Of a DNA stretch of 15,312 nt, positions 8,024 to 15,312 are shown one piece after another. The notes beneath the pieces were generated by a model. That model worked only from the letters and a program-made list of their open reading frames with translations. It was not told the DNA's origin and did not search any database. The position numbers and the translations under genes are program-made. Source of the DNA: Lysobacteraceae bacterium (lineage in GTDB: Bacteria; Pseudomonadota; Gammaproteobacteria; Xanthomonadales; Xanthomonadaceae). Numbering within the stretch: the first letter of the stretch is position 1; each line of letters begins with the position of its first letter. The stretch covers positions 1 to 15,312 of the forward strand of contig DNXT01000219.1 of assembly GCA_003505795.1 (NCBI GenBank). Direction: 5' to 3'.

Positions 8024-11000
8024 TCATTCCCGTCCATGGGCGGCACGGCGCTGCTGCCGAGGGCTGGCGTCCGCGCCGGCGAGCACCTCCGACAGCGCGT
8101 CCTGCAGGATGTCGCCGGTCAAGGGCTTGCGCAGGAAGCCGTCGCAGCCGGCGTCCAGCGCCTGCGGCTCGGCCTCGGCGTCCGAACGCGCGGTGATCGC
8201 GATGATCGGGAACGCATGCCCCAGCCCGCGCAGCTGCCGGACCAGCGCCAGGCCGTCGAGCCCGGGCAGGTCGAGATCGCACAGGCCGGCGTCGAACGTG
8301 ACCGCCGACGCTTCGGCCAGCGCCGCCAGGCCGTGCGCCGCGTGCGTGACCTGGTGGCCGCGCGCGCGCAGCAGGCCCATGATGACCTCGGCCACGGTCG
8401 GCTCGTCCTCGACCAGCAGCAGCCGCAGCGAACGCGCGGGCGCACGCCCCTGCGCCTGCCGCGGCACGAATGCCGCCGCCTCGGCGGCCCAGCGCAGCGG
8501 CAGCTCCACCAGGAAGCGGGTGCCATGGCCCAGCGTGCTTTCGACGTCGATGCGCCCGCCCATCGCCACCGCCAGCTCGCGGCAGATCGCCAGTCCCAGG
8601 CCGCTGCCGCCGTAGCGCGCCGCGGTCCTGGCGCCTTCGGCCTGCTCGAAGCGGCGGAACAGGCGCTCGCGCTGCTCGTCGCTGATGCCCGGCCCGGTAT
8701 CGGCGATCTCGAAGCAGATGCCGCTGCCCAGGGTGGCGCCGGGCCCGCGGCCGGCGTGCAGGCTGACGCTGCCGCGCTCGGTGAACTTGATCGCGTTGAC
8801 CAGCAGGTTGAGCAGGATCTGCTGGACCCGGTTGGTGTCGCCGTGCAGCGCGCGCGGCAGGTCGGCATCGCTGCGGTATTCGAAGCGCAGCCCCTTGCTC
8901 TCGGCCATCGGCCGCACCAGCGTGCAGACCTGGTCCAGGGCCTCGCGCAGGTCGAAGTTGCGCATCTCCAGCGGCAGCTTGCCGGCTTCGATCCGGGCCA
9001 GGTCGAGCGCGTCGTTGACCAGCCGCAGCAGGTGCTTGCCGGCGGACTGGATCGAGCTGGCGTAGCCGTGCTGGCGTTCGTCCAGCGGCGTCTGCAGCAG
9101 CAGTTCGCTCATCCCGAGCACGCCGGTCATCGGCGTGCGCACCTCGTGGCCGAGCGTGGCCAGGAAGCGGGTCTTGGCCAGCGACGCCTGCTCGGCGATT
9201 TCCTGCTTGTGCTGCGCCAGCTGCCACTCGCTGCGCGCGCGCACCCGGCGCCGGTACAGCGCCGCGGCGATCGCGACCAGCAGCGCCAGCAGCGCCACGG
9301 ACGCGGCGATGCCCCACTGGCTGCGCCACCAGGGCGGCGCCACGCTGAAATGCAGGGTGCGCACCTTGGAGACGTTGCCCATCGGGTCGATGCCCTGCAT
9401 GGACAAGGTGTACTCGCCGGCCGGCAGCGAGGAGAACTCGCGCATGCTCGCGGTGCCCTGCTCGACCCAGCCGCTGTCGAACCCCTGCAGCCAGGAACGG
9501 TAGCGGTTGGAGAGCGGGTCGCCGAACGACAGCAGGCGCGTGTTGACCTGCAGCTGGCGGTCGTCGGCGTCGAGCCGGAACGGCGCCGACACCGGCAGGT
9601 CGACGCGCTTGCCGTCGCGCAGCACGCTGGCCGTCTCCATCATCATTTCCGGGGTGAACGCGCTCGCGTCCGGCATCGCCGTGTCCAGCAGCACGACGTA
9701 GCCGTCGGTGGTGCCGCCCACCAGCACGCCGTCCTTGGCGGTCAGCAGGCAGCCGTCGACGAACTCCTGGCTGGTGAGCCCGTCGCGCAGGCCGAAGTTG
9801 CGCACCTGCGCCTCGCGCCCGGACACGTCGAGCCGCCACAGCCCGCGCCGGCTCGACAGCCAGACCCGGCCGGCGGCGTCCAGCTGCATGCCCAGCGACT
9901 CGAGCGCCGGCAAGCCCTGCTCCTGGCCGACCACCCGCTCCCGGCGCCACGCCCCGCCGGCGCGCCGCCATTGTTCCAGGCCGGTCATGCGGTGCAGCCA
10001 CAGATGGTCCGCGTGCGGATAGGCGAAGCTGTAGACGCGCTCGCCCGCCAGTTCCGCGATCGGCTCGAAGCGGTGCGCCCGGTCGTCCCAGGCGATCACG
10101 CCACCGCCGCCGGCCACCCACAGGCGTCCGTCCGGGCCGTTGCCGACCTGCTCCGGATCGCCCCAGTCCATTCCGTGCCCGCTGCCGACGGACACGGTTT
10201 CGAGCACCTTGCCGGTCTCGGCGTCGCGGTGCTGCAGCACGCCGAGCGTGGACAGCCAGACGCTGCCGTCGCGCGCCTCCACCAGCCAGTCCGGCGCGCC
10301 GTAGTCGGGCGCCGCGTCCGCACTGCCCGGCCGCCACGACTTGAAATCGCCGTTGCCCAGGTCGATCCGCGCCAGTCCGCTGTCGAGGTTGCCCAGCCAC
10401 AGCCGGCCATGGCGGTCTTCCAGCGCCGAGGTGAGCTGCATGCCCTTGAGCTCGTCGTTGCTCCACGGCGTCTGCGTGGCCTGGCCGGTGGTGGTGTCGA
10501 AGCGCAGCAGGCGGCCGGAGCCGTCCAGCTGCCAGAGCCCGCCCGAGCGCGCCGCCGGCGCCAGGCCGCAGTACACGCCGTCGCTGAGGTCGTAGTCCGG
10601 CTTGAACACCGCCGTGCGCTTCCAGTCGTCGCGCAGGTAGGCCAGGCCGCGCCCGTGGATCGGCACCCACAGCCCGCCGTTGGCGCCGCGCCACAGCGCC
10701 GGCACGTTGCGCCCGGAGATCAGCGGCGAGCTGCCGTTGAGCACCGGCGCCGGGGCGCTGTCCTGGCGGGTGCGCCACAGGCCCTTCTCGCCGCCCAGCC
10801 AGAACTCCCCGTCGCCGGCGTCGACCACCGCCCACACCAGGTTGCCGGCGGCGAACATCGGCGACCACGACGGCACCTGCCAGCTGCCCTGCGCGTCGCG
10901 GATGTACACGCCCGCGTCGCTGCCCACCCATAGTTCGTCGCCGATCCGCGACAGCGAGTAGACCCCTGCCGTCGGGTCCGGGAGACGCTCGCGATGCAGG

Positions 11001-11614
11001 GCCTGGCCGTCGAAATAGGCCAGCCCCTCCGGGGTGCCGATCCACATCCGCCCTTCGGCGCCGAGCGCCAGCGCGACCACGTGGCTGCGCGGCAGCCCGT
11101 CGTCCATCGCCGCCAGGTCGAAGCGGGTGATCCGCCCCTGGGCATCGATCCGGTGCACGTCGCCGCCATAGTTGCCGAACCACACCTCGTCGCCGCGCCC
11201 CTCGATCACGAACACGTTGTCGTTGCTCATTTCCGGCGCCTGCGCCTTGCGGTAGTGCCGGAAGCGCTTGCGCTCGGCGTCGAGCACGCTGATGCCGGCC
11301 GCTTCCGAGCCGACCCAGATCCGGTCCTGGCGATCGATGTAGATCGCCTGCACCGAGTTGCCGGCCAGCGACGCCGGATCCCGCGGATCATGCCGCCAGA
11401 CCTTGAACTCGGCACCGTCATAGCGGGCCAGGCCGTCGCCGGTCGCCAGCCACAGGTAGCCCGCGCGGTCCTGCGCCACCCCGGCGATCGCGCTGGAGGG
11501 CAGGCCGTCGGCCGAATCGACGATGCGGAACCGCGGCATCTGCGGCACCTCGGCCCATGCTGAAGCCACGCCGGTCAGCAGCAACAGGGCCAGCAGGATG
11601 TTCAGCGCGCGCAT
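8024..11614 (-). CDS. Hybrid sensor histidine kinase/response regulator with double Reg_prop propeller (first of the array)
   Basis: First gene of the tandem kinase array, 1196 residues. The start at 11614 begins a clear signal peptide (MRALNILLALLLLTGVASAWA) and has an AAGGGA ribosome site about 8 bases upstream; the longer frame to 11719 would run back through the divergent promoter. I count 14 Reg_prop-like motifs, from GYLWLATGDGLARYDG to a last degenerate one near DGVLVGGTTDGYVV. These are followed by Y_Y_Y (~700-757), a membrane helix (~767-787), HisKA with His823 in GHEVRTPMTG, and a HATPase with Asn940 (VNAIKF), DTGPGI and GGSGLGLAI. The receiver (~1063-1180) has VEDE, phospho-acceptor Asp1113 in LCDLDLPGLDG and Lys in FLRKP. 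All catalytic residues for autophosphorylation and phosphotransfer to the fused receiver are present. No DNA-binding domain is attached. It is divergent from the yceI operon across 97 bases holding a strong dyad, so it may share control with that operon. Confidence 0.95.
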   Translation of the reverse strand: MRALNILLALLLLTGVASAWAEVPQMPRFRIVDSADGLPSSAIAGVAQDRAGYLWLATGDGLARYDGAEFKVWRHDPRDPASLAGNSVQAIYIDRQDRIWVGSEAAGISVLDAERKRFRHYRKAQAPEMSNDNVFVIEGRGDEVWFGNYGGDVHRIDAQGRITRFDLAAMDDGLPRSHVVALALGAEGRMWIGTPEGLAYFDGQALHRERLPDPTAGVYSLSRIGDELWVGSDAGVYIRDAQGSWQVPSWSPMFAAGNLVWAVVDAGDGEFWLGGEKGLWRTRQDSAPAPVLNGSSPLISGRNVPALWRGANGGLWVPIHGRGLAYLRDDWKRTAVFKPDYDLSDGVYCGLAPAARSGGLWQLDGSGRLLRFDTTTGQATQTPWSNDELKGMQLTSALEDRHGRLWLGNLDSGLARIDLGNGDFKSWRPGSADAAPDYGAPDWLVEARDGSVWLSTLGVLQHRDAETGKVLETVSVGSGHGMDWGDPEQVGNGPDGRLWVAGGGGVIAWDDRAHRFEPIAELAGERVYSFAYPHADHLWLHRMTGLEQWRRAGGAWRRERVVGQEQGLPALESLGMQLDAAGRVWLSSRRGLWRLDVSGREAQVRNFGLRDGLTSQEFVDGCLLTAKDGVLVGGTTDGYVVLLDTAMPDASAFTPEMMMETASVLRDGKRVDLPVSAPFRLDADDRQLQVNTRLLSFGDPLSNRYRSWLQGFDSGWVEQGTASMREFSSLPAGEYTLSMQGIDPMGNVSKVRTLHFSVAPPWWRSQWGIAASVALLALLVAIAAALYRRRVRARSEWQLAQHKQEIAEQASLAKTRFLATLGHEVRTPMTGVLGMSELLLQTPLDERQHGYASSIQSAGKHLLRLVNDALDLARIEAGKLPLEMRNFDLREALDQVCTLVRPMAESKGLRFEYRSDADLPRALHGDTNRVQQILLNLLVNAIKFTERGSVSLHAGRGPGATLGSGICFEIADTGPGISDEQRERLFRRFEQAEGARTAARYGGSGLGLAICRELAVAMGGRIDVESTLGHGTRFLVELPLRWAAEAAAFVPRQAQGRAPARSLRLLLVEDEPTVAEVIMGLLRARGHQVTHAAHGLAALAEASAVTFDAGLCDLDLPGLDGLALVRQLRGLGHAFPIIAITARSDAEAEPQALDAGCDGFLRKPLTGDILQDALSEVLAGADASPRQQRRAAHGRE
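9108..9201. repeat. Near-identical 94-bp block, copy in the first kinase
   Basis: Third copy of the H-box segment, about five differences from the copy at 1737-1830. It covers the phospho-acceptor His codon at 9146-9148. Confidence 0.75.
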
Positions 11615-11646
11615 GTGGGCGTCCCTTCGCCACGTCCAGCGCCCAT

Positions 11647-11669
11647 GCTCGCAACGGATCGTTGCGAGC
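11647..11669. promoter_or_regulatory. Perfect inverted repeat in the divergent promoter region, candidate operator
   Basis: The two arms, GCTCGCAACG and CGTTGCGAGC, are exact reverse complements separated by GAT, giving a 23-bp dyad. It lies 33 bases from the first kinase start (minus strand) and 43 bases from the YceI start (plus strand). No T-run follows on either strand, so it does not look like a terminator. Its form suits a dimeric DNA-binding regulator acting on one or both divergent genes. Relative to the predicted start of yceI transcription its centre is near -54, a position compatible with activation. Which regulator binds is unknown. Confidence 0.55.
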
Positions 11670-11700
11670 GCAAGCCGCGCGGACCCGCCCGGGATATGCC

Positions 11701-11706
11701 TAGAAT
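11701..11706 (+). promoter_or_regulatory. -10 element (TAGAAT) of the yceI operon, probably giving a leaderless message
   Basis: TAGAAT, preceded by GCC, ends 5 bases before the ATG at 11712. Normal spacing from a -10 to the transcription start would put +1 at or next to the A of ATG, and there is no Shine-Dalgarno upstream of that ATG. No good -35 is visible at 16-18 bases spacing, which may mean activator dependence. The same GCCTAGAAT string occurs ahead of sdaA. Confidence 0.5.
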
Positions 11707-11711
11707 CGGCC

Positions 11712-12377
11712 ATGCGCATCCTCGTCCACCCACTGCTGCTGGCCCCGCTGCTCGTCCTGCTGGCCGGCGCCGCGCAGGCCGCGCCGGCGACCTATGCGCT
11801 GGACCCGGTGCACACGCGGGTGCTGTTCGCGATCGAGCACGCCGGTTTCTCCAAGGCCCTGGGCACCGTCTCCGGCAGCACCGGCACGCTGGTGTTCGAC
11901 CCGGAAGACTGGCCCAGCGCGCGCCTGGACGTCAGCGTGCCGATCCAGCACCTGGACCTGGGCGACGGCAAGTGGAACCAGGCGGTGCTGGCGCGGGGCC
12001 TGCTCGACGGCGAGCGCTTCCCGCAGGCGCGCTTCGTGTCCAGCCGGGTCGAGCCGGAGGGCGAGAACCAAGCCCGGGTGGTGGGTACGCTGACCCTGCA
12101 CGGGGTCAGCCGCGAGGCGGTGCTGGAAGTCACCCTCAACGCGCTCAAGCGCCATCCGCTGCCGCCGTTCCGCCGCACCGCCGGCTTCTCGGCCACCGCC
12201 GTCATCAGCCGCGCCGATTTCGGCATCGATGCCTGGAAGTCGGTGATCGGCGACCAGGTCGAGCTGCGCATCGAAGCCGAAGCGGTGCGCGAAGGCCGCG
12301 CGGGCCGCGACGACGACACCGCGCCCGAGCCGGCACCGCTTCCCGACGACCCCGCCCCACCGGAATCCGGATCATGA
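11712..12377 (+). CDS. YceI-family periplasmic protein with an acidic, proline-rich C-terminal tail
   Basis: A 221-residue exported protein. The signal peptide is MRILVHPLLLAPLLVLLAGAAQA (cleavage near residue 23). The YceI fold then begins with the typical Y.LDPVHTRVLFAIEHAGFSK. It continues through GTVSGSTGTLVFDPEDWPSA, the LDLGDGKWN and RFPQARFVS segments, GTLTLHGVSREAVLEVTL and the closing GFSATAVISRADFGIDAW. YceI proteins form a lipocalin-like barrel that binds polyisoprenoid or quinone-like lipids in the periplasm; the ligand here is not known. The last 25 or so residues (DDDTAPEPAPLPDDPAPPE) are an acidic, proline-rich, probably disordered tail beyond the usual domain end. The stop overlaps the next start (ATGA, 12374-12377), which points to translational coupling with the cytochrome b561 gene. 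The start is fixed by the signal peptide; longer frames would run into the promoter. Confidence 0.9.
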   Translation: MRILVHPLLLAPLLVLLAGAAQAAPATYALDPVHTRVLFAIEHAGFSKALGTVSGSTGTLVFDPEDWPSARLDVSVPIQHLDLGDGKWNQAVLARGLLDGERFPQARFVSSRVEPEGENQARVVGTLTLHGVSREAVLEVTLNALKRHPLPPFRRTAGFSATAVISRADFGIDAWKSVIGDQVELRIEAEAVREGRAGRDDDTAPEPAPLPDDPAPPESGS

Positions 12378-12961
12378 CCGTCAAGAACACCGCCGAGCGC
12401 TGGGGCCCGGTCAGCCAGGTCCTGCACTGGCTGATCGCGCTGCTGATCCTGCTGCTGGGCGTGGTCGGGCTGACCATGGGCGAACTGCCCAGGACGCCGA
12501 AGTACTTCTGGGTCTATACCGCGCACAAGTCGCTGGGCCTGACCGTGCTGGCGCTGGTGGTGGCGCGGCTGGGCTGGCGCCTGTACGCCGGCGCCCCGCA
12601 ACCGGTTCCCGGCACCCCGACCTGGCAGGAACGCATCGCCTCACTCACCCACTGGCTGCTGTATGCGCTGATCTTCGCGATGCCGCTGTCGGGCTGGCTG
12701 TACGACTCCAGCAGCGGCCTGCGCCCGTTCCGCTGGTTCGGCCTGTTCGACGTGCCCAAGCTCAGCGCGCCCGACGAGCGGCTGCGCGCGCTTTCCCATT
12801 TCGTGCACGAATGGGGTTTCTGGTTGCTGATCGCGGTCGTCCTCGCCCATGCCGGCGCCGCGTTCTACCATCATCTGTTCCAGCGCGACGCCACGCTGGC
12901 CCGCATGCTGCCGCGCGGCTGGCTCACCCCCAAGACCGAGGATTCCCGAGATGTCGTCTAG
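12374..12961 (+). CDS. Cytochrome b561 family membrane protein (CybB/YceJ type)
   Basis: A 195-residue inner-membrane di-heme cytochrome b of the prokaryotic b561 family. Four hydrophobic helices are visible: ~16-36 (VLHWLIALLILLLGVVGL), ~48-70 (AHKSLGLTVLALVVARLGW), ~91-110 (LTHWLLYALIFAMPLSGWLY) and ~146-166 (WGFWLLIAVVLAHAGAAF). Histidines well placed to ligate heme are His18, His51, His145 and His159 (a choice by pattern; His93, His142, His166 and His167 are also present). Relatives pass electrons between quinone and periplasmic or membrane partners; E. coli CybB is reported to oxidise superoxide and reduce ubiquinone. Lying between two YceI genes and overlapping both (4 bases before, 11 bases after), it belongs to one operon with them, like yceJ-yceI of E. 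coli. The length is normal for the family. Confidence 0.92.
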   Translation: MTVKNTAERWGPVSQVLHWLIALLILLLGVVGLTMGELPRTPKYFWVYTAHKSLGLTVLALVVARLGWRLYAGAPQPVPGTPTWQERIASLTHWLLYALIFAMPLSGWLYDSSSGLRPFRWFGLFDVPKLSAPDERLRALSHFVHEWGFWLLIAVVLAHAGAAFYHHLFQRDATLARMLPRGWLTPKTEDSRDVV

Positions 12962-13517
12962 ATTCGCATCCCCCGCGGCGGTGGCCGCTTCGCTGGTGGC
13001 CATGTTCGCCGCCGCTCCCGCCGCCGCCGCCGACTACGTGCAGGCGCCGGGTTCGGTGCTGGTGTTCGCGAGCAAGTACGACGGCGAGGTATTCACCGGC
13101 ACGTTCCCCGGCTTCGACACCAGGCTGAGCTTCGACCCGGCCGACCTGGCCGCCGCCAGGCTCGAGGTGAGCATCCCGCTGGCCGGCGCCAAGAGCGGCA
13201 ACGACGACCGCGACTCCACCCTGCAGGGGGCGGACTTCTTCAACGTCGCCAAGTTCGCCACCGCCCATTACCGCGCGGACAAGTTCCGCGCGCTCGGCGG
13301 CAACCAGTACGCCGCCGACGGCACCCTGGAGCTGCGCGGGATCAGCAAGCCGGTCACGCTCACCTTCACCTGGACGCCCGGCGCGCAGCCGGTGCTGGCC
13401 GGCAAGGCCACGGTCAAGCGGCTGGACTTCGGTGTCGGCGGCGGCGACTGGGCCGACACCAAGACCATTCCCAACGAAACCGCGATCAGCACCAAGGTCC
13501 TCCTCAAGGCGAAGTAA
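12951..13517 (+). CDS. yceI: YceI-family periplasmic lipid-binding protein (second copy)
   Basis: A 188-residue exported protein of canonical YceI length. The signal peptide is MSSRFASPAAVAASLVAMFAAAPAAAA (cleavage about 26-27). The barrel follows, with SVLVFASKYDGEVFTGTFPGFDTRLSFDPADL and the hallmark segments STLQGADFFNVAKFATAHY, GTLELRGISKPVTLTFTW and VKRLDFGVGGGDWADTKTIPNETAI, the last typical of E. coli-like YceI. Expected role: periplasmic binding of an isoprenoid or quinone-like lipid, possibly working with the adjacent cytochrome. The ATG at 12951 lies inside the end of the cytochrome gene in another frame and has a GAGG ribosome site about 9 bases upstream. It is quite unlike the first YceI of the operon, which lacks the GDWADTKTIPNE segment, so the two are old paralogues, not a recent duplication. 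An intrinsic terminator follows 29 bases after the stop. Confidence 0.93.
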   Translation: MSSRFASPAAVAASLVAMFAAAPAAAADYVQAPGSVLVFASKYDGEVFTGTFPGFDTRLSFDPADLAAARLEVSIPLAGAKSGNDDRDSTLQGADFFNVAKFATAHYRADKFRALGGNQYAADGTLELRGISKPVTLTFTWTPGAQPVLAGKATVKRLDFGVGGGDWADTKTIPNETAISTKVLLKAK

Positions 13518-13546
13518 TCGCCACAGGCCGGAACAGCGGCCACTCG

Positions 13547-13582
13547 AACGGCGGACCACCTCGTCGGGTCCGCCGTTTTTTT
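13547..13582 (+). terminator. Rho-independent terminator of the yceI-cytochrome-yceI operon
   Basis: A perfect 11-bp stem: AACGGCGGACC (13547-13557) pairs with GGTCCGCCGTT (13567-13577) around a 9-base loop. The seven T's at 13576-13582 overlap the stem end. It sits 29 bases beyond the second YceI stop. The reverse strand has no T-run after the stem, so it acts in the plus direction only. Confidence 0.93.
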
Positions 13583-13822
13583 GTTGCCGCACTGCCGAGG
13601 ATCCACCTTCACACCGCGCCTAAGCGAAGGCCCTGTCACCGTTGGACGTGGACCGGTCGCCCTGAAGTGCTCCTGTCGCCGATGCGGCGGGCCTTTGCGA
13701 GAGCGCAACCGCCTGCGACGCGGACCGAAGTCCCTCCCGCACGTCACTACCCGATGCGGACAGAGCCGCTAAGGAAACCGGCGCCGCGGCCGCGGTACCC
13801 GTGCTTGCGCCATGCCGCCGGC
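13583..13822. other. Non-coding stretch between two convergent genes
   Basis: Together with the terminator, 13518-13822 is a 305-base stretch without a supported gene. Short open frames here have no ribosome sites, signal sequences or family resemblance. Visible structures are a TTGCG/CGCAA hairpin at 13695-13708, a repeat-like hairpin at 13715-13740, and the CCGCGGCCGCGG palindrome at 13784-13795. I see no clear T-rich terminator for the minus-strand glutaredoxin-like gene. Confidence 0.6.
13715..13740 (-). repeat. Possible REP-like intergenic repeat, single degenerate copy
   Basis: The minus strand reads GGGAGGGACTTCGGTCC, with a GGAC/GTCC stem closed by a four-base loop, followed by GCGTCGC. 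It resembles from memory a widespread intergenic hairpin repeat of Lysobacter and relatives (GGGAGGGACTTCAGTCCC followed by GACGC). Only one copy is in this window, so repetition cannot be shown here. Confidence 0.35.
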
Positions 13823-14056
13823 TCAGGCGCTTCCGGCATCCAGCCAGCGCCGCAGCCCGGCCGCGTCGAACGGCCAGTCCAGTTCGCGCCCGGCCGGATC
13901 GCGCAGCACCGGCACCCGCACGCCGTAGCGCAGCTCCAGCGCGTCGCGGCCGTCGATGAACACGCTTTCGAACTCGCCGGCGCGCGCCTGCGCCAGCACC
14001 TGCACGGCGAGGTCGCACAGGTGGCAGTCGTCGCGCTGGAAAAGGGTCAGGACCAT
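13823..14056 (-). CDS. Small glutaredoxin-like (DUF836 type) thiol protein
   Basis: A 77-residue protein beginning MVLTLFQRDDCHLCD. The pattern is the first strand of a thioredoxin fold, a CxxC redox pair at Cys11/Cys14 (CHLC) at the start of helix 1, a second strand FESVFIDGRD, and the cis-proline strand RYGVRVPVLRD (Pro49). A short strand/helix end follows, ELDWPFDAAGLRRWL. This is the compact glutaredoxin-like DUF836 family, cytoplasmic, presumed to work in thiol-disulfide exchange; its partner is not known. The start at 14056 is chosen because the fold begins exactly there. An in-frame ATG at 14146 would add a sequence without family resemblance and run across the sdaA promoter. The ribosome site is weak (GGAG about 12 bases upstream). 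It is divergent from sdaA across 92 bases. Confidence 0.85.
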   Translation of the reverse strand: MVLTLFQRDDCHLCDLAVQVLAQARAGEFESVFIDGRDALELRYGVRVPVLRDPAGRELDWPFDAAGLRRWLDAGSA

Positions 14057-14112
14057 GAACGCCGGGAACTCCGATGCTGCAGTGCAAGCGGGGAAAGCTG
14101 GGGGCGAGCGCC

Positions 14113-14118
14113 TAGAAT
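14113..14118 (+). promoter_or_regulatory. -10 element (TAGAAT) ahead of sdaA
   Basis: TAGAAT, again preceded by GCC, ends 30 bases before the sdaA ATG, predicting a leader of about 24 bases. No convincing -35 hexamer is seen at normal spacing. The element is flanked by the inverted pair GAGCGC (14106-14111) and GCGCTC (14129-14134), which could form part of a control site but is weak evidence in GC-rich DNA. Confidence 0.45.
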
Positions 14119-14148
14119 AGCGATCTTTGCGCTCACCCTCCGGCAAGC

Positions 14149-15312
<1,164 letters not shown>

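Noticed and set aside
13581..13772. A 63-residue plus-strand frame with several Cys residues, as a small zinc-ribbon-like protein.
   Set aside because: It starts inside the terminator T-run, has no ribosome site, and crosses the repeat-like hairpin; the Cys spacing does not form a convincing metal site.
14057..14146. N-terminal extension of the glutaredoxin-like protein from an ATG at 14146.
   Set aside because: The extension has no resemblance to the family and would start within bases of the sdaA start, crossing its promoter; the fold begins at 14056.

Overview
The window is about 15.3 kb of very GC-rich DNA with dense, closely packed genes. Gene content and style suggest a gammaproteobacterium of the Xanthomonadaceae (Xanthomonas/Lysobacter/Luteimonas type). 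The clues are large propeller-type hybrid kinases, a yceI/cytochrome b561 operon, TAGAAT-type -10 elements, and an intergenic GGGAGGGACTTCGGTCC-like repeat. The lineage is an inference from pattern memory, not a database match.

Left block, 1-11614, all on the minus strand: three paralogous giant hybrid sensor kinases in tandem. Reading order is 11614-8024, 7941-4339 and 4270-695, at 1196, 1200 and 1191 residues. A small secreted protein of unknown function (674 to the left edge, incomplete) follows only 20 bases after the last kinase. Each kinase has an export signal, 14 recognisable Reg_prop blade motifs (enough for two seven-bladed propellers), a Y_Y_Y domain, one membrane helix, HisKA, HATPase and a C-terminal receiver. 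None has a DNA-binding output domain and no separate regulator lies in the window. The gaps of 82, 68 and 20 bases suggest one transcription unit. The set looks like a family of periplasmic ligand sensors with diverged sensing halves and almost unchanged signalling halves.

Centre, 11615-11711: a 97-base divergent control region. It holds a perfect 10-bp inverted repeat (23 bp in all) and a TAGAAT -10 element so close to the next start codon that the message may be leaderless.

Centre-right, 11712-13517, plus strand: a compact operon of a YceI-family periplasmic protein, a membrane cytochrome b561 and a second YceI-family protein. The reading frames overlap by 4 and 11 bases, and the operon ends in a strong intrinsic terminator. 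The likely theme is periplasmic lipid/quinone handling and redox defence at the membrane.

Right, 13583-15312: a gene-free stretch with a possible REP-like repeat, a small glutaredoxin-like protein on the minus strand, and divergently the first 388 codons of an iron-sulfur L-serine ammonia-lyase (sdaA), cut by the window edge. No tRNA, rRNA, insertion sequence or CRISPR array was seen.
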